A DNA stretch of 23,810 bases from Gammaproteobacteria bacterium. GTDB taxonomy: Bacteria > Pseudomonadota > Gammaproteobacteria > Thiohalobacterales > Thiohalobacteraceae. The stretch spans positions 1 to 23,810 of the forward strand of contig JACRMO010000160.1 of NCBI GenBank assembly GCA_016214925.1, read 5' to 3'. The notes under the pieces were generated by a model. It was not told the DNA's origin. It searched no databases and was given only the letters and a program-made list of their open reading frames with translations. The first letter of the stretch is position 1. Each line of letters opens with the position of its first letter. Made by a program: the position numbers and the translations under genes. Shown here piece after piece: positions 13,317-22,019 of the stretch.

Positions 13317-14396
13317 TCAATCCCGACCTGGGTCATCCGCCACGCTCACACAATTTCGGCCCGCCTGTTTGGCGGCATAGAGTGCGGTATCGGCGCGCGC
13401 AATCAGGCTGTTCACACTGTCGCCGTCCCGCGCCAGGGCGATACCCTGACTGATGGAAATGTTCAAACTGAGATTCGCGATATTGAACGGATGGTCGCCA
13501 ATGCGACGGCGCACGCGCTCGGCAATCTGACGCGCCACCTCCAGTGAAGTGTCTTGCAGTACCGCGATGAATTCCTCGCCCCCGTAACGGCCAATCAGAT
13601 CGAAATCGCGCGTGGCGGAACCCATGCGTGCCGCGGTGTCGCGCAACACTTGATCGCCGACCAGATGTCCGTGTGTATCGTTCACGGCCTTGAAAAAATC
13701 CAGGTCGGACATGATTACACACAAGGGTTTCCCCATGCGCAGCGCACTCGCCAATGCCTGGGCAAGCTCCGGCAACAGGCTGGCGCGGTTGGCCAGGCCG
13801 GTCAGGGCATCGGTCCCCACCTCGTAACGCAGCCGCGAACGCTCATCACGCAGGCGCGTGACCGAGGTTTCGAGATGACGCATCTGGGCGATGTGATAGA
13901 TCTCGCCGGCCAATGAGGCGTCCAGCGCGCCTATCTTAAAGGCGAACATCGACAGGCCGCGACGCTGCGCCGCAGCGTCGATACTGCTATCGATATAGTT
14001 GTTGATCTCTACCTGCAAGACCTGACAGGCGCACAGATACAAACTCAACGGAACGCCGACCCAAGCATGAACCAGACCGATGCGCAGGCGATCCTCGAAA
14101 TACACCAGGTCGCAATAGCCTTCACCGTAGTGTGCCAGGTATTCACGCATGCTGTGCTTGAGGTTGGTCAGGCTGGCGGCATCCAGGATTCGGCGCGCCT
14201 CGGGGTCAGCCAGCAACTTGCCATAAAAGGCCTCGATAATCGCGCCGACATTAGGCATGAGCACGTCGGCACGCAGACGTTCCCCCAGCTGCGCATCCTG
14301 CGTTGTCAGATCCAACAGCGCCAGGCGTGCCCGGCGCCAGTCCGCATCGAAGCCGTAGATTTCGCAGTAATGCGTGGGCGCCTCAGGATTCTGCAT
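13317..14396 (-). CDS. Globin-coupled diguanylate cyclase
   Basis: A complete 359-residue protein. Residues ~1-175 match the protoglobin sensor domain of globin-coupled sensors; the proximal heme histidine is probably His110 in RLRIGLVHAWVG. A linker helix follows, then a GGDEF domain from about 185. Its active-site loop is GGEEF (272-276), a functional variant, with LDFFKAVNDTHGHLVGD (232-248) upstream. The allosteric inhibitory site RxxD is present as RDFD (263-266), five residues before the loop. The enzyme should make c-di-GMP from two GTP under control of oxygen or another heme ligand, with product feedback. It is divergent from the ABC operon. Confidence 0.88.
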   Translation of the reverse strand: MQNPEAPTHYCEIYGFDADWRRARLALLDLTTQDAQLGERLRADVLMPNVGAIIEAFYGKLLADPEARRILDAASLTNLKHSMREYLAHYGEGYCDLVYFEDRLRIGLVHAWVGVPLSLYLCACQVLQVEINNYIDSSIDAAAQRRGLSMFAFKIGALDASLAGEIYHIAQMRHLETSVTRLRDERSRLRYEVGTDALTGLANRASLLPELAQALASALRMGKPLCVIMSDLDFFKAVNDTHGHLVGDQVLRDTAARMGSATRDFDLIGRYGGEEFIAVLQDTSLEVARQIAERVRRRIGDHPFNIANLSLNISISQGIALARDGDSVNSLIARADTALYAAKQAGRNCVSVADDPGRD

Positions 14397-14436
14397 TGGG
14401 AACTCTCTGCATCGGTACAGGTCATAGTTCAGTCAC

Positions 14437-14464
14437 TTGAACACGACATGGGTTACACTATAAT
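14437..14464 (+). promoter_or_regulatory. Sigma-70 promoter of the Gld-type ABC operon
   Basis: TTGAAC at 14437-14442 and a perfect TATAAT at 14459-14464 are separated by 16 nt. The start of transcription would be near 14471, about 44 nt before the ATPase gene. Confidence 0.7.
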
Positions 14465-14514
14465 CCGCTCGCCTAAGCAGTCGTTCGTTTATCTCAACTC
14501 AAAGCATAGCGAAT

Positions 14515-15483
14515 ATGGCCCAGGAAATCCTGATCGACGCCGAACATCTGTCCCGCTACTACGGCCCCACCTGCGCGGTGCGGGACGTCAGCTTCCAACT
14601 CGCCAAGGGCGACGTGCTCGGCTTCCTTGGGCCGAACGGCGCCGGCAAGTCCACCACCATGCAGATGCTCACCGGCAACCTCGCGCCCAGCGCCGGCACA
14701 ATCCGCGTGCGTGGCATCGACCTGCTCGACGCGCCCAAGCGCGCCAAGCACGAACTCGGCTATCTGCCCGAGCAACCACCGCTGTACCGCGAACACACCG
14801 TCGATGAATTCCTCACCTATTGCGGGCGGCTGCATCGCGTGTCCGGCAACCGCCTGCGCGTCGCGGTGGATCAGGCCAAACACCGTTGCGGTCTCGGCGC
14901 AGTGGGCAAACGGTTGATCGGCAATCTATCCAAAGGCTATCAGCAACGCGTGGGTATCGCCCAGGCGATCCTGCACAACCCGGCGGTGGTGATCCTCGAC
15001 GAACCGACCGTCGGCCTCGACCCGATCCAGATCCGCGAAATCCGCGCATTGATCCGTGAACTCGGCAACGAGCACGGCATTATCCTGTCCACGCACATTC
15101 TCCCCGAGGTGCAAGGTGTGTGTAACCGCGTGCAGATCATCAACCGCGGACGCTTGGTGTTTTCCGACACTCTGGCCGGGCTGGAGCAGCATCTGCATTC
15201 ACAGCACCTGATCGTGCGCCTGCGCAACGCGCCGGCACCGACCGAGATCCAGCAACTGCCCGGCGTCGCCGCCGTGGAAGTGCTCGACGATGGCCGCCTG
15301 CGTCTGCGTTACGAAGGCGCAAGTCCTGCCGAAGCCATCGCCGAGACTGCGGTCAATCGTCGATGGGGGCTGGAGGAATTGATCCCGGAGCGCCGCACGC
15401 TGGAACAGATCTTCATCGAACTGACCATGCAGGATGCCCATATGGATGCCGGCACGTCCACCGCCACCGAGGAGGCCGCCTGA
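14515..15483 (+). CDS. ABC transporter ATP-binding protein, GldA/NosF type
   Basis: A 322-residue ATPase. Walker A GPNGAGKS is at 39-46, the Q-loop near YLPEQPPLYRE, the signature LSKGYQQR at 138-145, Walker B VVILDEP at 158-164 and the H-loop in STHILPEV. The C-terminal ~80 residues form the extension typical of DrrA/GldA-like ATPases. It is the first gene of a four-gene unit with the permease (overlap by one base, TGATG), GldG-like protein and DUF4340 protein. The cargo is unknown. Confidence 0.9.
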   Translation: MAQEILIDAEHLSRYYGPTCAVRDVSFQLAKGDVLGFLGPNGAGKSTTMQMLTGNLAPSAGTIRVRGIDLLDAPKRAKHELGYLPEQPPLYREHTVDEFLTYCGRLHRVSGNRLRVAVDQAKHRCGLGAVGKRLIGNLSKGYQQRVGIAQAILHNPAVVILDEPTVGLDPIQIREIRALIRELGNEHGIILSTHILPEVQGVCNRVQIINRGRLVFSDTLAGLEQHLHSQHLIVRLRNAPAPTEIQQLPGVAAVEVLDDGRLRLRYEGASPAEAIAETAVNRRWGLEELIPERRTLEQIFIELTMQDAHMDAGTSTATEEAA

Positions 15484-16235
15484 TGATCCTGCACATCGCC
15501 GCCCGTGAACTCAAAGGGCTGTTCCTGTCGCCGCTGGCCTGGTCGATTCTCGCCGTGGTGCAATTCATTCTCGCCTATCTGTTCCTGGCGCAGATCGACA
15601 CCTACATGCAGTACGCCCCGCAATTGGCCGGGATGGAGGATGCGCCGGGCGTGACCGATGTGATCGTCGCACCGATGTTCGGCAATGCCGCCGTGGTATT
15701 GCTGCTGGTCGCGCCGCTCATCACCATGCGCGTGTTGAGCGAAGAGAAACGCAACCGCACCTTGAGCCTGCTAATGTCCGCGCCGGTATCGATGACCGAG
15801 ATCGTGCTCGGCAAATACCTCGGCGTGCTCGGCTTCTTTCTGGCGCTGCTCGGCCTGCTCGCCGTGATGGCGCTGTCGCTGTTCGCCGGCACCACGCTGG
15901 ACGTCGGCAAATTGCTCAGCGGCCTGCTCGGCCTGACCCTGGTGATCGGCGCGTTCGCCGCCGCCGGCTTGTATATGTCCAGCCTCACGGAACAGCCGAC
16001 CATCGCGGCGGTCAGCAGCTTCGGCCTGCTGCTGCTGCTGTGGATCATCAACTGGGCCGGTGCTTCCGGCGAGCAGGTCAGCGGCCTGTTCAGTTATCTG
16101 TCACTGGTGCAGCACTACGACTCGCTGCTCAAAGGTCTGTTCAACAGCACCGACGTGGTCTACTACCTGTTATTCATCCTGACCTTCCTGGTATTGAGCA
16201 TCCAGCGCATGGATGCCAACCGTCTACCGCACTGA
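15483..16235 (+). CDS. ABC transporter permease, GldF/ABC-2 type
   Basis: A 250-residue protein with about six membrane helices. It opens ILHIAARELKGLFLSPLAWS, the amphipathic start typical of GldF/NosY permeases, and contains PLITMRVLSEEKRNRTLSLLMSAPVS, the conserved cytoplasmic segment after helix 2. It would form the membrane channel with the ATPase encoded just upstream. The start overlaps the stop of that gene by one base, which indicates translational coupling. Confidence 0.9.
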   Translation: MILHIAARELKGLFLSPLAWSILAVVQFILAYLFLAQIDTYMQYAPQLAGMEDAPGVTDVIVAPMFGNAAVVLLLVAPLITMRVLSEEKRNRTLSLLMSAPVSMTEIVLGKYLGVLGFFLALLGLLAVMALSLFAGTTLDVGKLLSGLLGLTLVIGAFAAAGLYMSSLTEQPTIAAVSSFGLLLLLWIINWAGASGEQVSGLFSYLSLVQHYDSLLKGLFNSTDVVYYLLFILTFLVLSIQRMDANRLPH

Positions 16236-16254
16236 TAGCGAAGCCTTCAACACT

Positions 16255-17649
16255 ATGGACGTCACGCGTAAAACCAAAATCGGCCTGCGCCTGCAACGCT
16301 ACAGCTTCACGCTGCTGTTCCTGATCGTCATCGGTCTGCTTGCTTGGCTGAGCACGCAATATGTACATGAAGCCGACTGGACCGCCAGCGGCCGCAACAG
16401 TCTGTCGACCGACAGCGTGCGCACCCTCGCGCTGTTCAAGGAACCCGTGCAGATCACCGCCTTTGCGCGCGAGAACGATGCCCTGCGCGGCCAGATCAAG
16501 GAACTGATCGCACGCTATCAGCGCCGCAAGCCGGACATCGAACTCACATTCGTCAATCCCGATGCCGAGCCCGAGCGCGTGCGCGAACTCGGCGTGACCA
16601 TGGACGGCGAATTGCGCGTCGCCTACCAGGGCCGCAGCGAACGCGTGCAGGAACTCAGTGAACAGGCACTCACCAATGCGCTGCTGCGCACCCAGCGTCA
16701 AGGCGAACGCTGGATCGCCTTCCTCTCCGGTCACGGCGAACGCGATCCGCACGGTCAGGCCAATCACGACCTGGGCAGTTTCGGGAGTGCGCTGGAACGC
16801 AAGGGCCTCAAGGTCCAGAGTCTCAATCTCACCCAGACCCCGCAGATACCCAACAACATCAGTCTGCTGGTGATCTCCGGTCCGCAGGCCGCGTTACTGC
16901 CTGGTGAAATCGCGATCCTGCGCAGCTATCTCGACAAGGGCGGCAACCTGCTGTGGCTGACCGACCCGGGCGAATCCGCCGGCCTGGAAAAACTTGCCGA
17001 GTATTTTGGTATCGAGAAACTACCCGGCATCATCGTCGATGCGAGCACGCAATTATTCGGCATCCAGAATCCGGATTTCGTGCTGGTAACGGAATACCCC
17101 GCGCATCCGGTCACACGCGAACTGCGCATCATGAGCCTGTTCCCGCACACCGCCGCCTTGGAATGGAAACAACGCGAAGGCTGGGAAGGTCAACCGTTGT
17201 TGTCGACGCTGGAACGCGCCTGGACCGAAACCGGCGAACTCAGCGGTGAAATCCGCTACGACGCCGGCGGCGACGAACGCGCCGGGCCGTTGGATATCGG
17301 CTTCGTACTCACGCGCGCACGCCCGGGCGACACCGCCAAATCCACCGGCAGCGCCGCAAACCCCGACGACGCCAGCCAGCAACAGCGCGTCATCGTCGTC
17401 GGCGACGGCGACTTCCTGTCCAACGCTTATCTTGGCAACGGCGGCAATCTGGATCTCGGCCTGAACATGGTCCACTGGTTGAGCAACGACGATAGCTTCA
17501 TCGCCATTCGCGCCAAGGCCGGGCCGGATCAATCACTCACCCTGACCAGCACCGCCCAGGCCGTGATCGGCGCCGGCTTCCTGTTCGGCATGCCGCTGGC
17601 CTTGCTCGGCAGCGGCGTGTTCATCTGGCTGCGCCGCCGCAAACGTTGA
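16255..17649 (+). CDS. GldG family protein (auxiliary component of Gld-type ABC system)
   Basis: A 464-residue protein with one N-terminal helix (about 15-35, FTLLFLIVIGLLAWLSTQY), a large extracytoplasmic part and a C-terminal helix (about 435-458) followed by RRRKR. The soluble part has the family features: NSLSTDSVRTLALFKEPVQI, a FLSGHGERD segment and LWLTDPGE. This is the layout of GldG/IftA-type proteins that sit beside GldA and GldF. The first ATG in the frame, at 16213, lies inside the permease gene; the ATG at 16255 was preferred because the helix follows it as in relatives. Confidence 0.85.
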   Translation: MDVTRKTKIGLRLQRYSFTLLFLIVIGLLAWLSTQYVHEADWTASGRNSLSTDSVRTLALFKEPVQITAFARENDALRGQIKELIARYQRRKPDIELTFVNPDAEPERVRELGVTMDGELRVAYQGRSERVQELSEQALTNALLRTQRQGERWIAFLSGHGERDPHGQANHDLGSFGSALERKGLKVQSLNLTQTPQIPNNISLLVISGPQAALLPGEIAILRSYLDKGGNLLWLTDPGESAGLEKLAEYFGIEKLPGIIVDASTQLFGIQNPDFVLVTEYPAHPVTRELRIMSLFPHTAALEWKQREGWEGQPLLSTLERAWTETGELSGEIRYDAGGDERAGPLDIGFVLTRARPGDTAKSTGSAANPDDASQQQRVIVVGDGDFLSNAYLGNGGNLDLGLNMVHWLSNDDSFIAIRAKAGPDQSLTLTSTAQAVIGAGFLFGMPLALLGSGVFIWLRRRKR

Positions 17650-17659
17650 GCGATCCAAC

Positions 17660-18538
17660 ATGAAGACACGCGTGCTGCTCAACCTGTTCCTGCTGATCGG
17701 CGTGCTCGTGCTGATCGCCGTGGTGTTCTACAAGCCCGGCATCGAACCGCCCAAGGAAATCCCGCCGCTTACCACGCTCACACGCGAACAGGTTGCCAAG
17801 ATCGAGATCATTCGCGACGGCAACACCGTGAAGCTGGAACGCGTGAAGAATGGCTGGCAGGTCGTGGGCGCCGTTCCGCTCGCGGCAGACACTACGCAAG
17901 TCGACGCCCTGCTGGCACTGCTCGATACCCGCCCGCAGCGCAGTTATGCCGCGAACACGCTGGATCTCGCCAAGCTCAATCTGCAGCCCGCGCAGACCAC
18001 CGTACATTTCGATACCACGGAAATCTGCTTCGGCGACACCGATCCGCTGGACGGTCTGCGCTATGTGCAGCTCGGCGACCAGGTCCATCTGATCATGGAC
18101 AGCTATCAAAGCATCCTGCAGAGCAAGCGCGCGCAATTCGCCAGCCGCAAACTGCTGCCGGCGGGCGCGGATATCGTCGCACTCGACCTGCCGAAACTGA
18201 AACTGACGAAACAGGATAAAGGCTGGAAGGTGGAACCGGCGCCGGAAAAGCTCTCCGCCGATGCGCCGCAGAAACTGGTGCAGGCCTGGAAAAACACCAG
18301 CGCGCTGTGGGTACGTGAGTACCAAAAGGCCGCCAGCCAACCGGTGTCGATTACCTTGGCCGACGGCAAACACATCGCTTTCGAATTGCGCGGCGGCGAT
18401 GGTGAGTACGTGCTCGCCCGGCCGGACCTGGGCGTGCAGTATCAGTTGCCGGAGGATATGGCCAAGCCGTTGCTGGAACTGCACCAAGCCGAGCCCGAAG
18501 CACAGGATGCGCCCACCTCCAAAGCGGACGATCTCTGA
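17660..18538 (+). CDS. DUF4340 domain protein
   Basis: A 292-residue protein with one N-terminal membrane helix (about residues 5-24, VLLNLFLLIGVLVLIAVVFY) and a long extracytoplasmic part with repeated beta-rich segments (TREQVAKIEIIRDGNTVKLE, GWQVVGAVPLAADTTQVDAL). DUF4340 proteins are regularly the fourth gene of GldA-GldF-GldG units in proteobacteria; their role is not known. It starts 10 nt after the GldG-like gene and ends the operon, converging on cbbM. Confidence 0.85.
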   Translation: MKTRVLLNLFLLIGVLVLIAVVFYKPGIEPPKEIPPLTTLTREQVAKIEIIRDGNTVKLERVKNGWQVVGAVPLAADTTQVDALLALLDTRPQRSYAANTLDLAKLNLQPAQTTVHFDTTEICFGDTDPLDGLRYVQLGDQVHLIMDSYQSILQSKRAQFASRKLLPAGADIVALDLPKLKLTKQDKGWKVEPAPEKLSADAPQKLVQAWKNTSALWVREYQKAASQPVSITLADGKHIAFELRGGDGEYVLARPDLGVQYQLPEDMAKPLLELHQAEPEAQDAPTSKADDL

Positions 18539-18601
18539 CAAGACTTCAATATCTGTGATCGAAAGCAGACCCGCGGGTTACGCTCATTCATCAATAGAAA
18601 C

Positions 18602-18654
18602 AAAAAAGGGCGGCGACAACTGAGAACCGAATGGCTCTCGATTGTCACCGCCCT
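18602..18654 (-). terminator. Rho-independent terminator of cbbM
   Basis: An imperfect stem of about 20 bp, strongest at its GGGCGGTGACAA base, with a short loop at 18629-18632. Read on the minus strand it is followed by TTTTTTG. It starts about 24 nt after the cbbM stop. On the plus strand it may also stop transcripts of the ABC operon. Confidence 0.85.
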
Positions 18655-18677
18655 CTGTTATGACTCAGTACAAGCCG

Positions 18678-20066
18678 TTACGCGGCTTTGACACCCAACT
18701 TCTGGCGCCAGCCGGGGAACAGCTTGTCGGCATCGCCCGGGAACGATTCGAAGGCGCGCGCGAATTCATGGTGTTGCTTCGCGTACTCGATCGGATCGGC
18801 ACCCGCCTTCCAGCACTCGTAGGCCTGACGCAGCGATTTCGCACCGGCGGCAGGCGAGTCGATATGGCCATACGAACCACCGCCCGCGGTGTTGACCACG
18901 TTGCCATGGCCGAGGTTCTCGAAGAAGCCGGGCAGACGCAGCGCGTTCATGCCGCCGGAGATGATCGGCGTGGTCGGCTTCATACCGTACCACTTCTGGA
19001 AGTAAACCGGACCCTGGCACTCGTCGCGTTCGATCATGTAGGCGATGATCTTGTCGTCGCCCTCGCCTTCCATCTTGCCGTAACCCATGGTGCCGACGTG
19101 AATACCGGACGCGCCCTGCAGGCGTGACATCTTGGCCAGCACGAAGGCGGTGTAGCCGCGCTTGGCGCTCGGCGAGGTGACCATGCCATGACCGGCACGG
19201 TGATAGTGCAGGTACTGGTTGGGGTACTGGCGACGGGCGGTGGTGACCATGCCGGGGCCGCCGACGAAACCGTCGACCAGGAAGGCCAGCTTGTCGGCAT
19301 CGGGGCCGAAGGTTTCCAGCGCGAAATCGGCGCGCGCGCACATTTCGTAATGGTCATCGGCAGTGATGTTCATGGAGAACAACTTGGCTTCGCCGGTCTC
19401 ATCCTGGGCGCGCTTCATGGCGTCATACACCAGCGGCAGCACCTGCTTGATCGGCGCGAACACCTGGTTGCCTTGCGGCTCGTCGTTCTTGATGAAGTCG
19501 CCGCCCAGCCAGAATTCATAGGCCGCCTTGGCGAACGGTTCGGGGCGCAGGCCGAGCTTGGGCTTGATGATGGTGCCGGAGATGTAGCCGCCGTCCTTGA
19601 CCGGGCGGCCGAGAATGCGCCACAGGTCGGAGATGTCCTTGGCCGGGCCGTCGAACATCTGCACCACGCGCTCGGGCACGTAGAAGTCGATCATCTTGGC
19701 GTGCTCGATGTCGCCCATGCCTTGGTTGTTGCCGATCGTCAGGGTCAGGAACGACACCAGCATGAAGCGGCCATCGGTGACGTTGCGATCAAACAGCTCC
19801 AGCGGATAGGCGATGCGCATATCCTCGGTGGCCTCATCGATGTAGTACACCAGCGCGTCCACGCCCTTGGTGAAGTCGTCGGTGGTGCAGACCTCGACGT
19901 TGGTGCCCGTGGAAGACTCGGCGGCGAAGTGGGCAGCGGAGGCCAAGTAGCCGTAGCCGGCCTTGGGCTTCATCGTGTAGGCGACCAGGATATGCTTACC
20001 GCCGGCGATGAGGTCGGCTTCCTTGAGGTCGAGGTTGGCGTAGCGGCTGGATTGATCGTGGGCCAT
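18678..20066 (-). CDS. cbbM: Ribulose-bisphosphate carboxylase, form II
   Basis: A complete 462-residue form II RuBisCO, which fixes CO2 onto ribulose 1,5-bisphosphate in the Calvin cycle. The catalytic lysine is Lys168 (TIIKPKLGLRP), the carbamylated lysine Lys193 with Asp195 and Glu196 (GGDFIKNDEP), His289 in HYHRAGHG and loop-6 Lys331 in GTMGYGKMEG. The start at 20066 has GGAG 8 nt upstream and gives the family N-terminus MAHDQSSRYANLDLKEADLI. No cbbQ or cbbO follows; the gene is single and ends at its own terminator. Form II enzymes work best at high CO2 and low O2, suggesting a microaerobic or CO2-rich habitat. Regulated by the divergent CbbR. Confidence 0.98.
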   Translation of the reverse strand: MAHDQSSRYANLDLKEADLIAGGKHILVAYTMKPKAGYGYLASAAHFAAESSTGTNVEVCTTDDFTKGVDALVYYIDEATEDMRIAYPLELFDRNVTDGRFMLVSFLTLTIGNNQGMGDIEHAKMIDFYVPERVVQMFDGPAKDISDLWRILGRPVKDGGYISGTIIKPKLGLRPEPFAKAAYEFWLGGDFIKNDEPQGNQVFAPIKQVLPLVYDAMKRAQDETGEAKLFSMNITADDHYEMCARADFALETFGPDADKLAFLVDGFVGGPGMVTTARRQYPNQYLHYHRAGHGMVTSPSAKRGYTAFVLAKMSRLQGASGIHVGTMGYGKMEGEGDDKIIAYMIERDECQGPVYFQKWYGMKPTTPIISGGMNALRLPGFFENLGHGNVVNTAGGGSYGHIDSPAAGAKSLRQAYECWKAGADPIEYAKQHHEFARAFESFPGDADKLFPGWRQKLGVKAA

Positions 20067-20149
20067 GTAATTTCTCCAAATGGAATGACAGATGTGCACG
20101 GGACGTATAAATCCCTGGATTTCGGTAGCACTATAAATCACATGGTCTA

Positions 20150-20182
20150 TTAGTTATATTCAGGAATTGTTAGATAACCTCA
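20150..20182. promoter_or_regulatory. Candidate CbbR operator
   Basis: Two direct copies of TTA-N7-TCA, at 20150-20162 and 20170-20182, lie exactly 20 bp apart, that is about two helical turns. This matches the T-N-A-N7/8-T-N-A pattern reported for CbbR sites. On the minus strand a possible -10 TATAGT lies at 20130-20135 with no good -35 box, as expected for an activated promoter. The right motif ends 11 nt before the cbbR start, so autoregulation is also possible. Confidence 0.5.
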
Positions 20183-20193
20183 AATATACATTT

Positions 20194-21096
20194 ATGTACA
20201 AGCTAACCCTCCGCCAGCTGGAAATTCTCGAAGCGGTCGCCCGTTGCGGGAGCTTCTCCCGCGCCAGCACCGAGCTCCACCTGACTCAGCCCGCAGTTTC
20301 TATGCAAATCAAACAGCTAGAGGTGACTCTGGGGATGCCGCTGTTCGAACACATGGGCAAGCATATCCACCTGACCGAGGCCGGACGGGAGACGCTGCGG
20401 TCCGGTCATGCCATCGGGCGCGAGCTCGCCAACCTGGAACAGACACTGGCAGATCTGCAGGGCTTGAAGGGCGGAACCTTGACGGTGTCGGCGGCCAGTA
20501 CCGCCAGCGTTTTCACGGCACGGCTGCTAGCCTTGTTTCGCGCGTTGCATCCGGATGTGCGCATCAGTCTGAACGTGGTCAATCGCGAAACGCTGTTGCA
20601 GCACCTGACCGGGAACAGCATCGATCTGGCGCTGATGGGCAAGCCACCGGAAGGGCTCGGCCTGAACGCCCAGCCCTTTATGGACAACCCCCTGGTGGTG
20701 ATCGCCGCGACCAGTCATCCGTTGGCACAGGCACGTCAAATACCGCTCGCACGTTTGCTCGAAGAACCTCTTATCGGGCGTGAGCAGGGTTCCGGTACGC
20801 GCGGCGCACTGGAGAAATTTCTCGCGGAGAGTGGCCTGAGCTTCAAGGCGGCCATGGAAATGAACAAGAACGAGGCGATCAAGCAGGCGGTGGAAGCGGG
20901 GTTGGGCCTGGGCGTGGTGTCACTGCATACGGTTCAGGCGGAATTAGCGTCCGGTCAGCTGTGCGTGCTGGATGTCCAAGGTTTTCCGTTGAAGCGGCAG
21001 TGGTACCTGGTGCAACGCGAAGGGAAACGCCTGAGTCCCGCGGCACACGCATTTACGCAGTTGGTGTTGAAAGAAGCTGCGCGGCTTACACGTTGA
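20194..21096 (+). CDS. cbbR: LysR family regulator CbbR
   Basis: A 300-residue LysR-type transcription factor. The N-terminal winged helix-turn-helix is at about 5-65 (LRQLEILEAVARCGSFSRAS, LTQPAVSMQIKQLE), and the co-inducer domain of two alpha/beta lobes covers ~90-295 (LTVSAASTASVFTARLL, GLGLGVVSLHTVQAEL). Position, divergent from cbbM by 127 nt, and similarity to CbbR support regulation of the Calvin cycle. The ATG at 20194 was preferred to an ATG at 20167, because family homology begins MYKLTLRQLEIL and the earlier start lies over the candidate operator. Confidence 0.92.
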   Translation: MYKLTLRQLEILEAVARCGSFSRASTELHLTQPAVSMQIKQLEVTLGMPLFEHMGKHIHLTEAGRETLRSGHAIGRELANLEQTLADLQGLKGGTLTVSAASTASVFTARLLALFRALHPDVRISLNVVNRETLLQHLTGNSIDLALMGKPPEGLGLNAQPFMDNPLVVIAATSHPLAQARQIPLARLLEEPLIGREQGSGTRGALEKFLAESGLSFKAAMEMNKNEAIKQAVEAGLGLGVVSLHTVQAELASGQLCVLDVQGFPLKRQWYLVQREGKRLSPAAHAFTQLVLKEAARLTR

Positions 21097-21211
21097 TCCA
21101 TTCATTCTCACTACGCTTGATGGACCAACGATTGCGGAGCAGCAGACTCCACGTATCACACAGATCAACTACAGCAGAAAACAGCAATCTCGGAAGCTTC
21201 ACCATAAACTA

Positions 21212-21235
21212 AAACGGCCCCCGAAGGAGCCGTTT
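21212..21235 (-). terminator. Terminator hairpin between cbbR and the DUF1566 gene
   Basis: AAACGGCTCC and GGGGCCGTTTT pair around a TTCG tetraloop when read on the minus strand, about 20 nt after the DUF1566 gene stop at 21256. It may act in both directions, since cbbR converges on it. Confidence 0.65.
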
Positions 21236-21255
21236 CGACTACAGCACGTCGATGG

Positions 21256-21975
21256 TTATACCGCCGTCTTGCGCTTAGCTGCACCCATCAAACCCATCAA
21301 ACCTGACATGAACAGCCAAACCGCGCCCGGCACGGGCACGACAGCCGCCACATCGCCATCGCGCACGGCCATGGCATGCATGGCTATTGTGGGATCGAAA
21401 TCTCTTTGATAGCCATCGGAGAAATGGAAATGATGGTAGATCGTGTAATTGCTTTGGAGGTCTGGCGACCAATAAACCGCTGCTGCCGCCCAATATTCAC
21501 CTAATGCACCTAATGTACTGGGCACATAGGTCATAATATTTGAAAACAACGCCACATCGGGGTCTGTGCTGTCGGTAATGGGAGAGCCCGTCGTCCCACC
21601 AAGTTCGCTATAGAACAAGTGACCATACTCGCTTCCCTGACAGTCAAAGCCGGCGTTCAACGTAATTCCATTCACATTGCGAGTGAGCGAGCAGCTTGCA
21701 TCAAGCTGCGGATTGAACGGCAAGCGCCAATCATCGAAGCCGCCGAACGACAATTGATTCACCCAGGCATTTGCCTCGCTGTACGTCATCATGCCATCGG
21801 CATCGTAGCCCGACGTCGCCGCATAATTCGCATCCGCCAGCCAAGTGATATCCAAGTCTGTGTCGTAGATCAAACCGCCACCGCGATCGATCAAGGCACC
21901 CAAGGACAGGCCGGGCACGGCTATCGTCGCGCCCAGCGTGACCGCCGCTATGAATTTGCGCTGCCGAGGATGCAT
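21256..21975 (-). CDS. DUF1566 protein with PEP/VPLPA-CTERM-like sorting signal
   Basis: A 239-residue secreted protein. A signal peptide is at residues 1-27 (FIAAVTLGATIAVPGLSLGA). The DUF1566/Lcl-like part has LDITWLADANY (41-51), WVNQLSFGGFDDWRLP (71-86) and a C-terminal segment AMHAMAVRDGD. The last 28 residues are a sorting tail: VPVPGAVWLFMSGL, a hydrophobic stretch, then KRKTAV. Such tails are recognised by exosortase-type enzymes that act in export linked to extracellular polysaccharide and biofilm. No exosortase is encoded in the window. The base composition is lower in GC than its neighbours, which may mean later acquisition. An AGGAGT lies 8 nt before the start. Confidence 0.8.
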   Translation of the reverse strand: MHPRQRKFIAAVTLGATIAVPGLSLGALIDRGGGLIYDTDLDITWLADANYAATSGYDADGMMTYSEANAWVNQLSFGGFDDWRLPFNPQLDASCSLTRNVNGITLNAGFDCQGSEYGHLFYSELGGTTGSPITDSTDPDVALFSNIMTYVPSTLGALGEYWAAAAVYWSPDLQSNYTIYHHFHFSDGYQRDFDPTIAMHAMAVRDGDVAAVVPVPGAVWLFMSGLMGLMGAAKRKTAV

Positions 21976-22019
21976 AGGGATTACTCCTGTAATTTGATTG
22001 AGGGAAATGATAGGACACG

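Noticed and set aside
16213..16254. Earlier ATG for the GldG-like protein
   Set aside because: It lies inside the permease gene and adds 14 residues that relatives lack; the ATG at 16255 fits the usual start before the membrane helix.
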